NCBI RefSeq assembly: GCF_024606225.1
Contig: NZ_JAGRPU010000001.1
Span: 248,001-312,000, forward strand
DNA from: Endozoicomonas sp. ISHI1
GTDB lineage: Bacteria > Pseudomonadota > Gammaproteobacteria > Pseudomonadales > Endozoicomonadaceae
Direction of reading: 5' to 3'
Length of the DNA: 64,000 nucleotides
The notes under the pieces were generated by a model. The model had not been told where the DNA came from and made no database searches. It worked only from the letters and a program-made list of their open reading frames with translations. Every line of letters starts with the position of its first letter. The stretch's first letter is position 1. A program made the position numbers and the translations under genes. Shown one piece after another: positions 56,122-64,000 of the stretch.

Positions 56122-57099
56122 TCAAAAGTAGAAAGTGGCTGTAGGCACCGTTTCCTCCGATATCACAACCCGTTGCTCTTTGAGAGGTTCTTCCTGAATC
56201 TCTATCTCATTTGATGTCGGCGACTGGGCTTGAGGCATTTCCTGTTCCTGCACCTTCACAGGTTCAAGAGCCGTCAACCCTTCCGCACAGCGCTCCATTT
56301 GCTGCACAGAACACAGCAGTAAAACCCGCTCCATCAGCTGAGTCAGCACCTCACCCTCCAATGCTCCGTTGTTAGGCAATTGCGATAACCCGGCATCCAG
56401 CCGTTGCACTATGGGCGAAATTCCGGGATCAACAAACGACAGACCGTGCAGTTTATCTCTGAGCCGAAGAATCGGATTCAGAGCTTTACGGGTGACTTTG
56501 TTTTTCCCTTTGAAGGTCTGCTCAAACAGAGCCTGAGCATCCCGGCTGATTTCTTCTCGCAGTGTGCCACCCAACTGGTTTACCTGTTGATTCAGGTTCT
56601 CCGGCTGGGGCGATGCCACTACTTTGTAGGTCGTGTAACCAAAATGAAAACGTTGACCTACATGCTGAGCATCCGGCACGGCACTTCTTATGGCTTCGGC
56701 AAAATCAGGATGGGCACTCACCCATTCCTGAATATGCTGGTCATAGCCCGTCAGAAATACCTGCTTTTCCTGGTTAAAGTCCTGCTGAACCTGATCCAGT
56801 TTCAGGCTTAAACCTGAAACATAATGATCGGGCACGGCATAACCACCCAGAAACCGCACACCTTCTCTGCCACAGAGTCGACAGGCCTGATCTCTCAGAC
56901 GATGAAATGGCTTGAGCACTTCCCGTTTACACAGTTTTTTGCTTCCCAGCGATACCACTTCATCAGACGGCAACTGACCACCTTTTCCCAGCACCAAATC
57001 CTCTGGTTTCAGACGACGGGCACCCGACCAGATGGAGCAGTCCAAGGCAATCACAGACATTTGATCCAGAACTTTGTCTACAACAGCGTGATCTGTCAT
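56122..57099 (-). CDS. DUF3150 family protein
   Basis: Start ATG 57099 overlaps the stop of the AAA ATPase gene (ATGA) and has AGGAGT 7 bp upstream; the in-frame ATG at 57120 lies inside that gene. The 325-residue protein contains the DUF3150 core (VIALDCSIWSGARRL, GSKKLCKREVLKPFHRLR, RFLGGYAVP) and a helical C-terminus ending in a Glu/Gln/Pro-rich tail. Function unknown; it is consistently found between the CobS-like ATPase and the VWA protein in related elements, so it may belong to their complex. Confidence 0.8.
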   Translation of the reverse strand: MTDHAVVDKVLDQMSVIALDCSIWSGARRLKPEDLVLGKGGQLPSDEVVSLGSKKLCKREVLKPFHRLRDQACRLCGREGVRFLGGYAVPDHYVSGLSLKLDQVQQDFNQEKQVFLTGYDQHIQEWVSAHPDFAEAIRSAVPDAQHVGQRFHFGYTTYKVVASPQPENLNQQVNQLGGTLREEISRDAQALFEQTFKGKNKVTRKALNPILRLRDKLHGLSFVDPGISPIVQRLDAGLSQLPNNGALEGEVLTQLMERVLLLCSVQQMERCAEGLTALEPVKVQEQEMPQAQSPTSNEIEIQEEPLKEQRVVISEETVPTATFYF

Positions 57100-58100
57100 G
57101 AGTCCACTCCTGAAGACCATAAGTCTCCGAATACATCATGCCCAATCCGATGAATCGCCTGTCGCTCCGCAGGTTCCACTCTGGCAGTCAGGGCTTGTTC
57201 CAGCGCATACTCAAATACTCTGGGTGCACCCTGAAACCGGAGTGATAATCTTGCCCAGCGCACCAGTCCACGAGTGGACAAAGTGACACTGAGTTGCGAT
57301 TCGCCTTCTCCAGCCCTTCCATCAGAGTCACCCGTGAACAGACGACGCACCTCGTTAGCGAGTTTCACCATCTTTTCTCTGACGACAACGGGCAGCTCGG
57401 GCACCACCTGGTTAAGAATCATCAGCTCTGTGAATTCGTCAGGAGAATCCACCGAAATCACACGAAACCGATCCAACCAGGCTAATGATTGTCTTAATAT
57501 GCCCTGATACAGACCACTGCCATCCCCTGCTCCAGCACTGTTACCGGTGGCAACAAACCGGAATCGTGGATGCACCGGAATAATTTCTCCGCCGTTTTGC
57601 GCCAATACAAGAGGCGCACCATCCAGCAGATCATACAAACCAGCGAGTTCTGCCGGGTCGGCAACATCCATCTCATCCAGGATCAGAATATGACCGTCTT
57701 TTACCGCAATGCTGAGAGCGCCATATTGGAAGGGAGTTGATCCCTTATCCAACACTTTCTGCCCCAGCAAATCATCCAGCTCTAACCTTCCATGAACAGG
57801 CACCATCTGCACTGGCCAGTGCAACCTTGCAGCAGCCTGGGAAACCAGACTGGTTTTCCCACACCCTGTCGGACCGCACAAATACAAGCCATCACCCTCC
57901 GGATTATCCAGAAACGCCAGCAGCTTCCGCAGCCGGTCTCTGTCAAATACATAAGGCTGAACGGCCGGTACTGCCGGATGCCCGCATTCCTTATAACCTT
58001 CGAGCAGGATCAGTTGATTGGAATCCAGATCGAAGGTTTCATTCAGCTCATAAAATGCCGGTTGCAAGCCCACTGGCTCAGACTGAGCATCATTTTCCAT
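57096..58100 (-). CDS. MoxR/CobS-like AAA+ ATPase
   Basis: 334 residues with Walker A GPTGCGKTS (~80-88), Walker B ILILDEMD, sensor-1 FVATGNS and an arginine-finger region LDRFRV. The substitution pattern fits the CobS/NorQ/MoxR branch, ring ATPases that remodel targets with a VWA partner, here likely the protein at 54276. ATG 58100 has CAGGA about 9 bp upstream. Overlap with the DUF3150 gene indicates tight co-expression. Energy source of the module, client unknown. Confidence 0.83.
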   Translation of the reverse strand: MENDAQSEPVGLQPAFYELNETFDLDSNQLILLEGYKECGHPAVPAVQPYVFDRDRLRKLLAFLDNPEGDGLYLCGPTGCGKTSLVSQAAARLHWPVQMVPVHGRLELDDLLGQKVLDKGSTPFQYGALSIAVKDGHILILDEMDVADPAELAGLYDLLDGAPLVLAQNGGEIIPVHPRFRFVATGNSAGAGDGSGLYQGILRQSLAWLDRFRVISVDSPDEFTELMILNQVVPELPVVVREKMVKLANEVRRLFTGDSDGRAGEGESQLSVTLSTRGLVRWARLSLRFQGAPRVFEYALEQALTARVEPAERQAIHRIGHDVFGDLWSSGVDS

Positions 58101-58127
58101 TGTTAATATCCTGCACTCTCATAAAAC

Positions 58128-58172
58128 AAAAAAAGGGCAGAAATCTCCCCCGGATGGGGAAAACAACTGCCC
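58128..58172 (-). terminator. Intrinsic terminator between exonuclease and AAA ATPase genes
   Basis: Minus strand: GGGCAG, inner CCCCatccgGGGG, CTGCCC, then TTTTTTT (58134-58128). It ends 27 bp before the ATPase start codon, a layout repeated at 56049-56090. Confidence 0.75.
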
Positions 58173-58196
58173 CAACCGGGTTAATGAAAATTGGAT

Positions 58197-59246
58197 TCAG
58201 AAATAGAAGTTCTGGTGACTGACGGTCGGGCTTAAGATCAACCGATCATTCTCAGACACTTCAATTTCTGACTCTCTGTCGTCCACTCTCTTTTCCAACA
58301 AGGTTACCCTTACCTGTTCTCTCGCCTTGCGGCGAAAAGCATCAAGATCGGGCAACGCCAGCTGGTGTTGTTTGCACAATGCTTCCAGCGCTTTCTGATA
58401 ATCTATGGAACCACTGCATTCACTGCAGCAGATACGTAAACCATCAGACTCAGCTACCCGGAATGCTCCCATCAACTTTTGCAACTCCTGTTGCAGCCGC
58501 TTCTGTTGAGACTTCCCGGTTTCCAGCATCCCTTTCAACTCATCGAGACGATACTGACGACGGCGATAGACCATTGCCAGCTTGAGCCAATGCGCATGCT
58601 CCGTCGGACCTTCTGGCACATAAACATCCAGATTCGGATCTTTCTCCGGCTCATCACCATCTTCCACAAGTTGCCAGAAAGCTTCTGCCTCCGTCCGCAA
58701 CTGCTGAATCAGGTGATCGTCCCTGCTGATACAGGCTGGAAGAATCGGCCTACCCTTTCGATAAAAACAGAGCCAGGCGCGATTAGAGTCTGCAACCAAC
58801 ATCTGAAACTGCACTTGTGCAAATGCACGTCGATAGCCTTCCGACTGCCCCTTCAAAGTCTTCACATCCTGATAGACTTTTTCACTTGGCGCTTTCAGTT
58901 CTACCGGAATACCGTCCCTGGTCATACCATCAAAACTGGCACGCAGCCTTGGGTTCTGTTCCCACTCCCCACAAACGGGCAAGAGAGGCGCATCGCCCAA
59001 CGCTTCTTCCATCCGAATCCTTGCGTCGTCTTCATCCTCAATACCGCGTTGAACATGAGGGTTTGCAGATAAATCCGATTCCTTCAGAATCCCTGATTTC
59101 TCTGCCCCTTTCTTTTCACACCAAAGCTGCCAACGAGATTTATAAGGCGATTGCCCGAGAATCACAGCAGCATCACTGGCTGTGATACCGCAGCTTCTCC
59201 AGTCGAACCATTCCTTTGATCGTTGCTCAAGATTGACCTGCTTCAT
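58197..59246 (-). CDS. YqaJ-type phage/ICE alkaline exonuclease
   Basis: 349 residues from ATG 59246 (AAGG ~9 bp upstream; the codon before is GTG). The lambda-exo-like fold is indicated by RSKEWFDWRSCGITASDAA, PYKSRWQLWCEKKG, VQRGIEDEDDARIRMEEA and the PD-(D/E)xK core: ASFDG (Asp) with ELKAPSE (Glu-x-Lys), then QVQFQMLVADSNRAWL. It degrades the 5' strand of duplex ends so that the recombinase encoded by the next gene upstream can anneal the 3' tails. Only 11 bp separate it from that gene. Confidence 0.85.
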   Translation of the reverse strand: MKQVNLEQRSKEWFDWRSCGITASDAAVILGQSPYKSRWQLWCEKKGAEKSGILKESDLSANPHVQRGIEDEDDARIRMEEALGDAPLLPVCGEWEQNPRLRASFDGMTRDGIPVELKAPSEKVYQDVKTLKGQSEGYRRAFAQVQFQMLVADSNRAWLCFYRKGRPILPACISRDDHLIQQLRTEAEAFWQLVEDGDEPEKDPNLDVYVPEGPTEHAHWLKLAMVYRRRQYRLDELKGMLETGKSQQKRLQQELQKLMGAFRVAESDGLRICCSECSGSIDYQKALEALCKQHQLALPDLDAFRRKAREQVRVTLLEKRVDDRESEIEVSENDRLILSPTVSHQNFYF

Positions 59247-59257
59247 CACAAATCACC

Positions 59258-60238
59258 TTAAACAGCTTGTTTTGCTGATTCTGCCTGCGCCACATCCAGC
59301 CGGAACAGGCAGTAATTCAGAGCATTACCATCTTCCTTAAACCGCTCCTGGGCAAAACCCTGAGCGGCGGTAAAGGCTCCTGTTCCCCTGGCTCGTTCCA
59401 CAATCTGCTCAATAAACGACACAACCTGTGGTTCAAGACCATTGGGCTCAGGCACTTCATCACCAGTAATAGCTTTCGCCGGTAATAATTCCCCTGCTAT
59501 CTCAGCCAGAGTATCATCCAGAACATCCGGTTCTGACGACACAAGCCCAGTTTTTTCCTTCACTTTCTTGCCCGCTGTTTCTGCCAGCTTTGACTCAGGC
59601 TCTCGCAGATCAGGCACTGCTTCACCCATCTGGGTTTCCAGCAACCGTTCTGCTTCATCCGGTTCAAATAATCCGCTGAGACCATAGGAAATCCGAATGG
59701 CCTGAATCTGAGACTTATGGCGAAGCATTCGCTTAGGACAAGTCTGCCAGGGGCCAGGAAATTTCTTGCCATTCTTTATCACCGCAGGCCGGTACAGCTC
59801 ATCAAGATACTCACGTACCCGAATCGCATGTTCCCGATCTTTACGGTGAACCGTGCACTCAATCCAGGGATGACAGGGCTTCATATCCTCATCGAACTGG
59901 ATAAGTTCATCGGGATAACCGAATTCAATCCCATCACTTTCTGGATACGAGTTCATGATGCAAACCCAACCATCGACGGATATCACAGGCAATACTCCGC
60001 CTTTTCTGTCGGATAAAGCCCACACCTGCCGTATAAATGGGTTCAAGCCATAGCTGTCTGCCACTGCCAGCAAAGACAACATTTGCTCCCGAGTGGGAAC
60101 GCTGCCGTTCTTCTGCCGAAACGCAGTTTGCGCCAAGGTATTCAGCAACTCATCTTCACGGAAGCCATAGCGTTCCGCAAAACGAGCCACCAGATCGTTG
60201 GCACTGCCACTATCATTAACGACACAAGAATGATTCAT
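59258..60238 (-). CDS. bet: Bet/RecT-family single-strand annealing protein
   Basis: Start ATG 60238 is chosen (AGAGAG ~8 bp upstream); a frame extension to 60325 crosses leader hairpins. The 326-residue product has the Red-beta signature: LLAVADSYGLNPFIRQVW, GVLPVISVDGWVCIMNS, HPWIECTVHRKDR and CPKRMLRHKSQIQAIR. Such proteins coat single strands and promote annealing and strand invasion, with the exonuclease encoded next. First gene of the bet-exo-cobS-DUF3150-VWA operon. The C-terminal ~100 residues are a variable, charged linker and a helical end. Confidence 0.87.
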   Translation of the reverse strand: MNHSCVVNDSGSANDLVARFAERYGFREDELLNTLAQTAFRQKNGSVPTREQMLSLLAVADSYGLNPFIRQVWALSDRKGGVLPVISVDGWVCIMNSYPESDGIEFGYPDELIQFDEDMKPCHPWIECTVHRKDREHAIRVREYLDELYRPAVIKNGKKFPGPWQTCPKRMLRHKSQIQAIRISYGLSGLFEPDEAERLLETQMGEAVPDLREPESKLAETAGKKVKEKTGLVSSEPDVLDDTLAEIAGELLPAKAITGDEVPEPNGLEPQVVSFIEQIVERARGTGAFTAAQGFAQERFKEDGNALNYCLFRLDVAQAESAKQAV

Positions 60239-60614
60239 AAGAAGCTCTCTCTCACTTTCCTGAAAACAAGATGCAAGACAGAACTTCCCCGCATGACAGA
60301 GAAATTCCGCCATGCACGACGGCACGGATGCCGGAGCCAGGGCAACGCAGGAGTAGTTGCCGTGAGGGACGCACGAGACTCTGGCGAAGCCAGAAGCTCA
60401 TACGACATAGGTGGATCACCGAAGTGATCAATGGACACGAAAACAGACTTTCTCTGCTAACGTCATTTGAAAATTGATGCTCTGAATGCCTGATCGCAAA
60501 GCTGACAGGCTGATTCCGGAATGTCATTTCCCTGTGACAACCACCTCACCGCTGCGCGTGTTTTATCTGCCGGATCTGCAAAACACACTGACCTGTGAGA
60601 TCGTATTCTGATCA
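60239..60614 (-). promoter_or_regulatory. Leader of the bet operon with stem-loops
   Basis: The leader contains GATCACTTCGGTGATC (minus strand, 60414-60429; a 6-bp stem closed by a TTCG tetraloop) and TCTGGCTTCGCCAGA (around 60380-60394). No promoter boxes were certain. Two tetraloop hairpins in an untranslated leader suggest RNA-level control or mRNA stabilisation. Confidence 0.4.
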
Positions 60615-60782
60615 TTACCGTTGTAGCGGTCTCATCAAGGATGAGGTCACTACGCCATAGATCATATTCCAAAGAGGAGTGGTAACTATAGGACACATGA
60701 TCGCTAATTCAATTTTTTCGAGTCGCTTCACAACTTGCTCAGGGGTCCAGTCATCGCCGATTCTATCTTCTATTTCAGAGAT
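60615..60782 (-). pseudogene. Unidentified C-terminal gene fragment
   Basis: The minus-strand frame (SEIEDRIGDDWTPEQVVKRLE, IELAIMCPIVTTPLW) is open between two stops for 55 codons and has convincing protein composition but no initiator. The word TTGAATTAGCGATC inside it is repeated at the integrase end (61651-61664). Family not recognised. Confidence 0.4.
60699..60712. repeat. 14-bp direct repeat, left copy
   Basis: GATCGCTAATTCAA, identical to 61651-61664; a T-rich TTTTTTCG follows both. It brackets the higBA locus and may be an attachment-site core or a scar. Confidence 0.5.
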
Positions 60783-61034
60783 TCAGCACAGACTGTGTGC
60801 GGAATTGCGCTGATCTCATATCAAGCTGCTGATGCGAGTTATGAATCTACCAAGGCAACGGTCTATGCAGCTTGCAACCTGCATGACCTGATTCTATCTA
60901 CAATCATTATCAAATATTGGCAGAAACGAACGAACTAGTGGTTGCAGATCTAACTAACCTGGAATCTGCGGCATTTAACCATAATAAAATGATTACTAAT
61001 TGCGCAACAGGGAATTTATAGCTACGTTACAATA

Positions 61035-61313
61035 ATGATCAAAAGCTTTAAACACAAAGGGCTTGAGAAGTTCTACACCAAAGGTTCCAAATCAGGTATA
61101 AGACCTTCCCATGCCACCCGAATCAGTGATCGTCTGGCTTTTTTGAATGCAGCAAAAACCATTGATGACATGGATAAACCGGGCTACCGCCTCCATCCGT
61201 TGAAGGGCGACCGTGAAGGCCTTTGGGCCGTTAACGTATCAGGTAACTGGCGCATTGTGTTTGAATTTAAAGACGGAGATGCCTACATCGTGAACTACGA
61301 GGATTACCACTGA
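61035..61313 (+). CDS. higB: HigB toxin of a type II toxin-antitoxin pair
   Basis: 92 residues of the RelE/ParE superfamily, host-inhibition (HigB) branch: MIKSFKHKGLEKFYTKG, RISDRLAFLNAAKTIDDMD, YRLHPLKGDREGLWAV and NWRIVFEFKDGDAYIVNY. Such toxins cleave mRNA on the ribosome. Toxin-first order and a 1-bp overlap (TGATG) with higA are typical of the family. Full length and apparently intact. Confidence 0.88.
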   Translation: MIKSFKHKGLEKFYTKGSKSGIRPSHATRISDRLAFLNAAKTIDDMDKPGYRLHPLKGDREGLWAVNVSGNWRIVFEFKDGDAYIVNYEDYH

Positions 61314-61618
61314 TGGCTACACAACAATTTGACCCACCTCACCCAGGAGCATTGATCTACCGCACCTACATTGAGCCATTCACCTCAATGACCGCTAACA
61401 GAATTGCCGACCAACTGGGCGTGGCCAGAAGTACTTTCAATCGTTTGCTGAATGAAAAAGCAGGTGTTTCACCGGAAATGGCCATTCGACTGTCCGAAGT
61501 ACTGGGTGGTTCTGCTGAAAGCTGGATGACACTTCAGGAAAGCTTTGACTTGTGGAAAGCCAGGCAAGTGGTCGATACAGCAAACCTGGAACGTATTGAT
61601 TTTAGTCAGGTTGCGTAG
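61313..61618 (+). CDS. higA: HigA antitoxin
   Basis: 101 residues: starts with the conserved PPHPGALIYRTYI, then an XRE helix-turn-helix (NRIADQLGVARSTFNRLLNE, SPEMAIRLSEVLGGSAESW) and LWKARQ, as in short HigA antitoxins that neutralise the toxin and repress their own promoter. Translation is coupled to higB. Located 3' to the integrase end, it probably stabilises the element. Confidence 0.9.
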   Translation: MATQQFDPPHPGALIYRTYIEPFTSMTANRIADQLGVARSTFNRLLNEKAGVSPEMAIRLSEVLGGSAESWMTLQESFDLWKARQVVDTANLERIDFSQVA

Positions 61619-61650
61619 TGACCGATTCTTCGTGTTGCCCAGTTATTTCA

Positions 61651-61664
61651 GATCGCTAATTCAA
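61651..61664. repeat. 14-bp direct repeat, right copy, spanning the integrase stop codon
   Basis: Identical to 60699-60712. It overlaps the integrase stop (TGA at 61663-61661). Attachment-site cores commonly lie beside integrase genes, but no flanking tRNA or second boundary was found. Confidence 0.5.
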
Positions 61665-62680
61665 CGTCTTTTTTTCGGCAGTTGCCCTTTGCTTCTATCT
61701 CGCTGATTACTGCCAATGTAGGCTGAAACCACACTACTTCTGTGATGGCCTAGCAGATCAGCGATGGCCTTCCGGGCTTGAAGATCGCCGTGTTTATCAA
61801 TGTTGATACCACTTGATAAAACAGGTGCAGAACAACCTGTAATTTGTTGATATTGTTCACAAGCGTAGGCCGCCCGGAGATCATGCCGGTTATTCAGCCC
61901 ATACTTTTTGAGAACAGGACCACTGTGCATACGCACCAGAGCCAGAAAATCTTCAAGCTTTTTACCGATAGGTATCAGGCAATCGTTGTCGCCCTGCATC
62001 CTTACCGCTTGAGACAAAGCCATACGTGCATAGCCGGATACTGGAACCCACCGTTCAACTCGTGAAGGACTGGTAGACGTCGATTTGCCACGTCCGCCTT
62101 TTGTACCCCGCTCAATATCGATTTTTCCGCAGGCTTTGTCTTGCTCAAGAGCCCTGCGGCAATCAAGCAATACAGCCTCTCGGGAACGCAGCCCAAGCTC
62201 TCGACACAGACCTAAAACGGCTGCTATTCGCTCCTGACCTTTCAAAATTAACTCGGCTTGTGCCTGTGCCAACTTATCCCTGCTTAACTCCGGTGGTTCA
62301 GTGCGAATTTTCTCCCGGTTCACCTGTAGAGCCTCAGAAGGTTTAATCCTTATATCTTCATTGCCTCGCAGCGCCTTCAAAACCACATTGCAGGTAGACA
62401 GCAGATTCTGTGCTGTGGCAACAGATAATGGTCTGCCCTGCCCTTCCAGCCTTGCCCGTAGATAAACGGCATAGTGCTTCAATGTCTGGTTATTCACCTG
62501 ATGGGCTTCACAAATATTTCGGGCCTGACTCCAGGCACAAAACTGTTTCCATCGCTCAGAGTGGGTGGCCACCGTACAAAATTGACCCGGCATCATTGCC
62601 CTGAGTGCATTACGCCCAGCATAAGACAACTGTCGGCCAAAACCAAAATTATGGCCGTTACGGCTTAAAAAATGAGACAC
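61661..62680 (-). CDS. Tyrosine recombinase / integrase
   Basis: Start GTG 62680 is chosen because it follows GGAGGGG at ~7 bp; the longer frame to 62740 lacks a ribosome site. 339 residues with a SAM-like N-terminal core-binding domain (WKQFCAWSQARN...LKHYAVYLRARL) and catalytic residues R (LGLRSREAVLL), HxxR (NRHDLRAAY), GHH (LLGHHRSS) and the nucleophile Y (VVSAYIGS). All are present, so it may be active. It belongs to the integrase-domain group found in integrative elements and lies convergent to higBA. It would insert or excise the element carrying bet/exo. Confidence 0.83.
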   Translation of the reverse strand: MSHFLSRNGHNFGFGRQLSYAGRNALRAMMPGQFCTVATHSERWKQFCAWSQARNICEAHQVNNQTLKHYAVYLRARLEGQGRPLSVATAQNLLSTCNVVLKALRGNEDIRIKPSEALQVNREKIRTEPPELSRDKLAQAQAELILKGQERIAAVLGLCRELGLRSREAVLLDCRRALEQDKACGKIDIERGTKGGRGKSTSTSPSRVERWVPVSGYARMALSQAVRMQGDNDCLIPIGKKLEDFLALVRMHSGPVLKKYGLNNRHDLRAAYACEQYQQITGCSAPVLSSGINIDKHGDLQARKAIADLLGHHRSSVVSAYIGSNQRDRSKGQLPKKRR

Positions 62681-62740
62681 AACTCTACCCCTCCATCCCA
62701 ATCTGGCATATCGGACAATCAGTCCCGAAACCCTGAACAA

Positions 62741-63334
62741 AGTTCAATTCGAAGCCACATCACGCAGTGGCCAGACGGGACAGCCTGTAACGCAAGGGTT
62801 GCGGGCAGTGACGCTCATTGCTCCAGAGAGCTGAGCTTTGCTGATGCCAGCAGCTGAGGCGGTTGCTGTTATAACCAATACTGAAGAATGGCCGGGTTTA
62901 GCATGCTCGCCTGCTTATAAAAAAGTTGATCAAATCATCAGAAAGTGCCGATAAAAGACACTGGTCTGGCTGTAGGGTACGGATGCCAATATATCCAGAA
63001 AGGGTCTCTTGAAACGGCTTTTTGAAAATGCGCTGCAACCGGATTTCAGTGCGCACTTACCTGTGTCCCGATGTAATGGGTGATGGCAAACACAGGTATT
63101 CACGCTCTGAGAAATGGTCAGCAAATGTGACACGTTATTCTGACGAACAGAACAACCCAGTAGCCAGAGTGATTAGGCTCCGACAACATCGCAGCAGAGA
63201 GCCTGCTGATTGAAAAGACTCGCAAAGAGTGGTAGGTGCCTCACGGCAACAAGTGGACTTCTGCGGAGTTTAACGTCGAAGTCTTAACCTCTCCTGCTAT
63301 CGCAGAATGCCTTTTTTAGTGAAACACGTCTGTT
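62741..63334. other. Non-coding or decayed region beyond the integrase
   Basis: About 600 bp in which only short, unsupported frames exist on either strand. No repeat, RNA or known gene was recognised. Confidence 0.4.
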
Positions 63335-63688
63335 TTAAGTGACAGAACACTGGAGATAAAAATAATAGCAGATACACCAGTTCAGGAAAGCACTAATGCC
63401 CATACAGATCAGAACGTGTTTTGACGTAGTCCCGTAAAACGGTAATGTGGCCGGTGTATCCTTGCTCTTTGAGTTCAGCGAAGATGATCTCGGCATTCCA
63501 GACGTTATCTGCCAAAAATGCATAACCAGCGGTTTATAGCCTTCCAGCTTACCGGCATGAACCCCGGATTTACGCTTGATAGGCAACCCCCGGCATTTTA
63601 GTGCCCGTTGAACGATACCGACAGAGCGCCCTGTCTGGCAGGCAAAGTCTTCAAGATAGCAGCCTTTGTTTCTGGCTGGCTTTATCAT
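63335..63688 (-). pseudogene. IS21-type transposase (IstA) N-terminal remnant
   Basis: The minus frame starts YLEDFACQTGRSVGIVQRAL, GLPIKRKSGVHAGKLEGYKP, then loses phase near 63525; another frame carries on with LADNVWNAEIIFAELKEQGY and GHITVLRDYVK. Together these match the N-terminal helix-turn-helix region of IS21-family IstA. The DDE core and istB are absent. A frameshifted, truncated insertion-sequence remnant. Confidence 0.7.
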
Positions 63689-64000
63689 AAACTAGCCTTC
63701 TCGGTTGATCACGGTCTTCTTCCCTGGGTGCTGATAACACTAAAGGATTCTGCCATGAAGTGGTTAATCGAGAGGTCATCTCAAACCGGTGTTTTCAGGT
63801 CAACTTTGGGCAGGGGTAATACTGATCACGAAAAGACTGACAGCCACACCTATTATCTTATCATCGGCAAATTCTATGCCGTTTTTTTAGGTTTTGGAAT
63901 TACTATTCTGGGGCGTCCATGTGTAGTACTTTGCGGATGCGTCGTTTTGAGCACGGGTATTTTGCCTTAACAGCACAGCGGTCGCCTCCTCCAACTCTTT
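63689..64000. other. Right-edge region without a supported gene
   Basis: A plus frame of ~120 codons (63608-63970) overlaps the transposase remnant and has no ribosome site or recognisable motif. Nothing convincing was seen on the minus strand. Confidence 0.35.

Noticed and set aside
60239-60325. Longer start for the Bet/RecT protein
   Set aside because: The added 29 residues are unlike the family and lack a ribosome site; ATG 60238 fits both.
63608-63970. Plus-strand 120-codon ORF at the right edge
   Set aside because: It overlaps the IS21 remnant on the other strand, lacks a ribosome site and has no recognisable domain.

Overview
The window reads like accessory, host-interaction and mobile-element territory of a marine gammaproteobacterium. 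The mixture of ankyrin, RING, WD40 and GTPase proteins with export signals, next to decayed insertion sequences and group II intron pieces, resembles symbionts such as Endozoicomonas. That placement is an inference from gene content; there is no rRNA or housekeeping marker here to confirm it.

Layout. (1) 2-10798: 3' part of a giant repetitive surface/secreted protein with a C-terminal Ca-binding, type I secretion-like end. (2) 10.9-13.7 kb: a Fic-domain regulator/enzyme with operator-like repeats, a broken higB toxin remnant and its surviving higA-like antitoxin, separated by a large palindromic element. (3) 13.8-35.1 kb, all on the minus strand: five long exported eukaryote-like proteins sharing one N-terminal module (positions about 190-340 in each) followed by different C-terminal domains: GTPase+ankyrin, RING+ankyrin (two), ankyrin only, and GTPase+endonuclease/exonuclease/phosphatase. 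Segmental duplication, internal deletion and ankyrin-unit expansion (5, 8 and 13 units) are directly visible, with pseudogene debris between copies. (4) 35.2-37.8 kb: two WD40 propeller genes, one split by an in-frame stop. (5) 37.8-47 kb: a family of exported cysteine-rich proteins, five of which begin with what looks like a catalytically dead trypsin-like fold, often ending in a C-terminal membrane anchor. (6) 46.6-54.2 kb: a recombination scar zone (truncated paralogue, IS1634 fragment, 5'-truncated dinD, DUF29 gene, group II intron maturase tail) with an intact two-gene unit: an Hsp70-TPR protein and a compact UvrD-like helicase. (7) 54.3-60.3 kb, minus strand: bet (RecT-like), YqaJ exonuclease, MoxR/CobS-like AAA ATPase, DUF3150 protein and CobT-like VWA protein, the recombination/ATPase set known from SXT/R391-type integrative elements and IncC plasmids. 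Two intrinsic terminators sit inside this operon just upstream of start codons. (8) 61-62.7 kb: an intact higBA toxin-antitoxin pair and a tyrosine integrase, with a 14-bp direct repeat shared between the integrase stop region and a position upstream of higBA. (9) 62.7-64 kb: decayed sequence with an IS21-type transposase remnant.

Functionally, regions 3-5 look like an exported-protein arsenal aimed at a eukaryotic host (ubiquitin, small-GTPase, phosphoesterase and scaffold-type domains), while regions 6-9 look like an eroded integrative element. A family of long palindromes sharing a common centre (ATAGCnnGCTAT) punctuates the first half, and two copies supply the stop codon of the adjacent gene.
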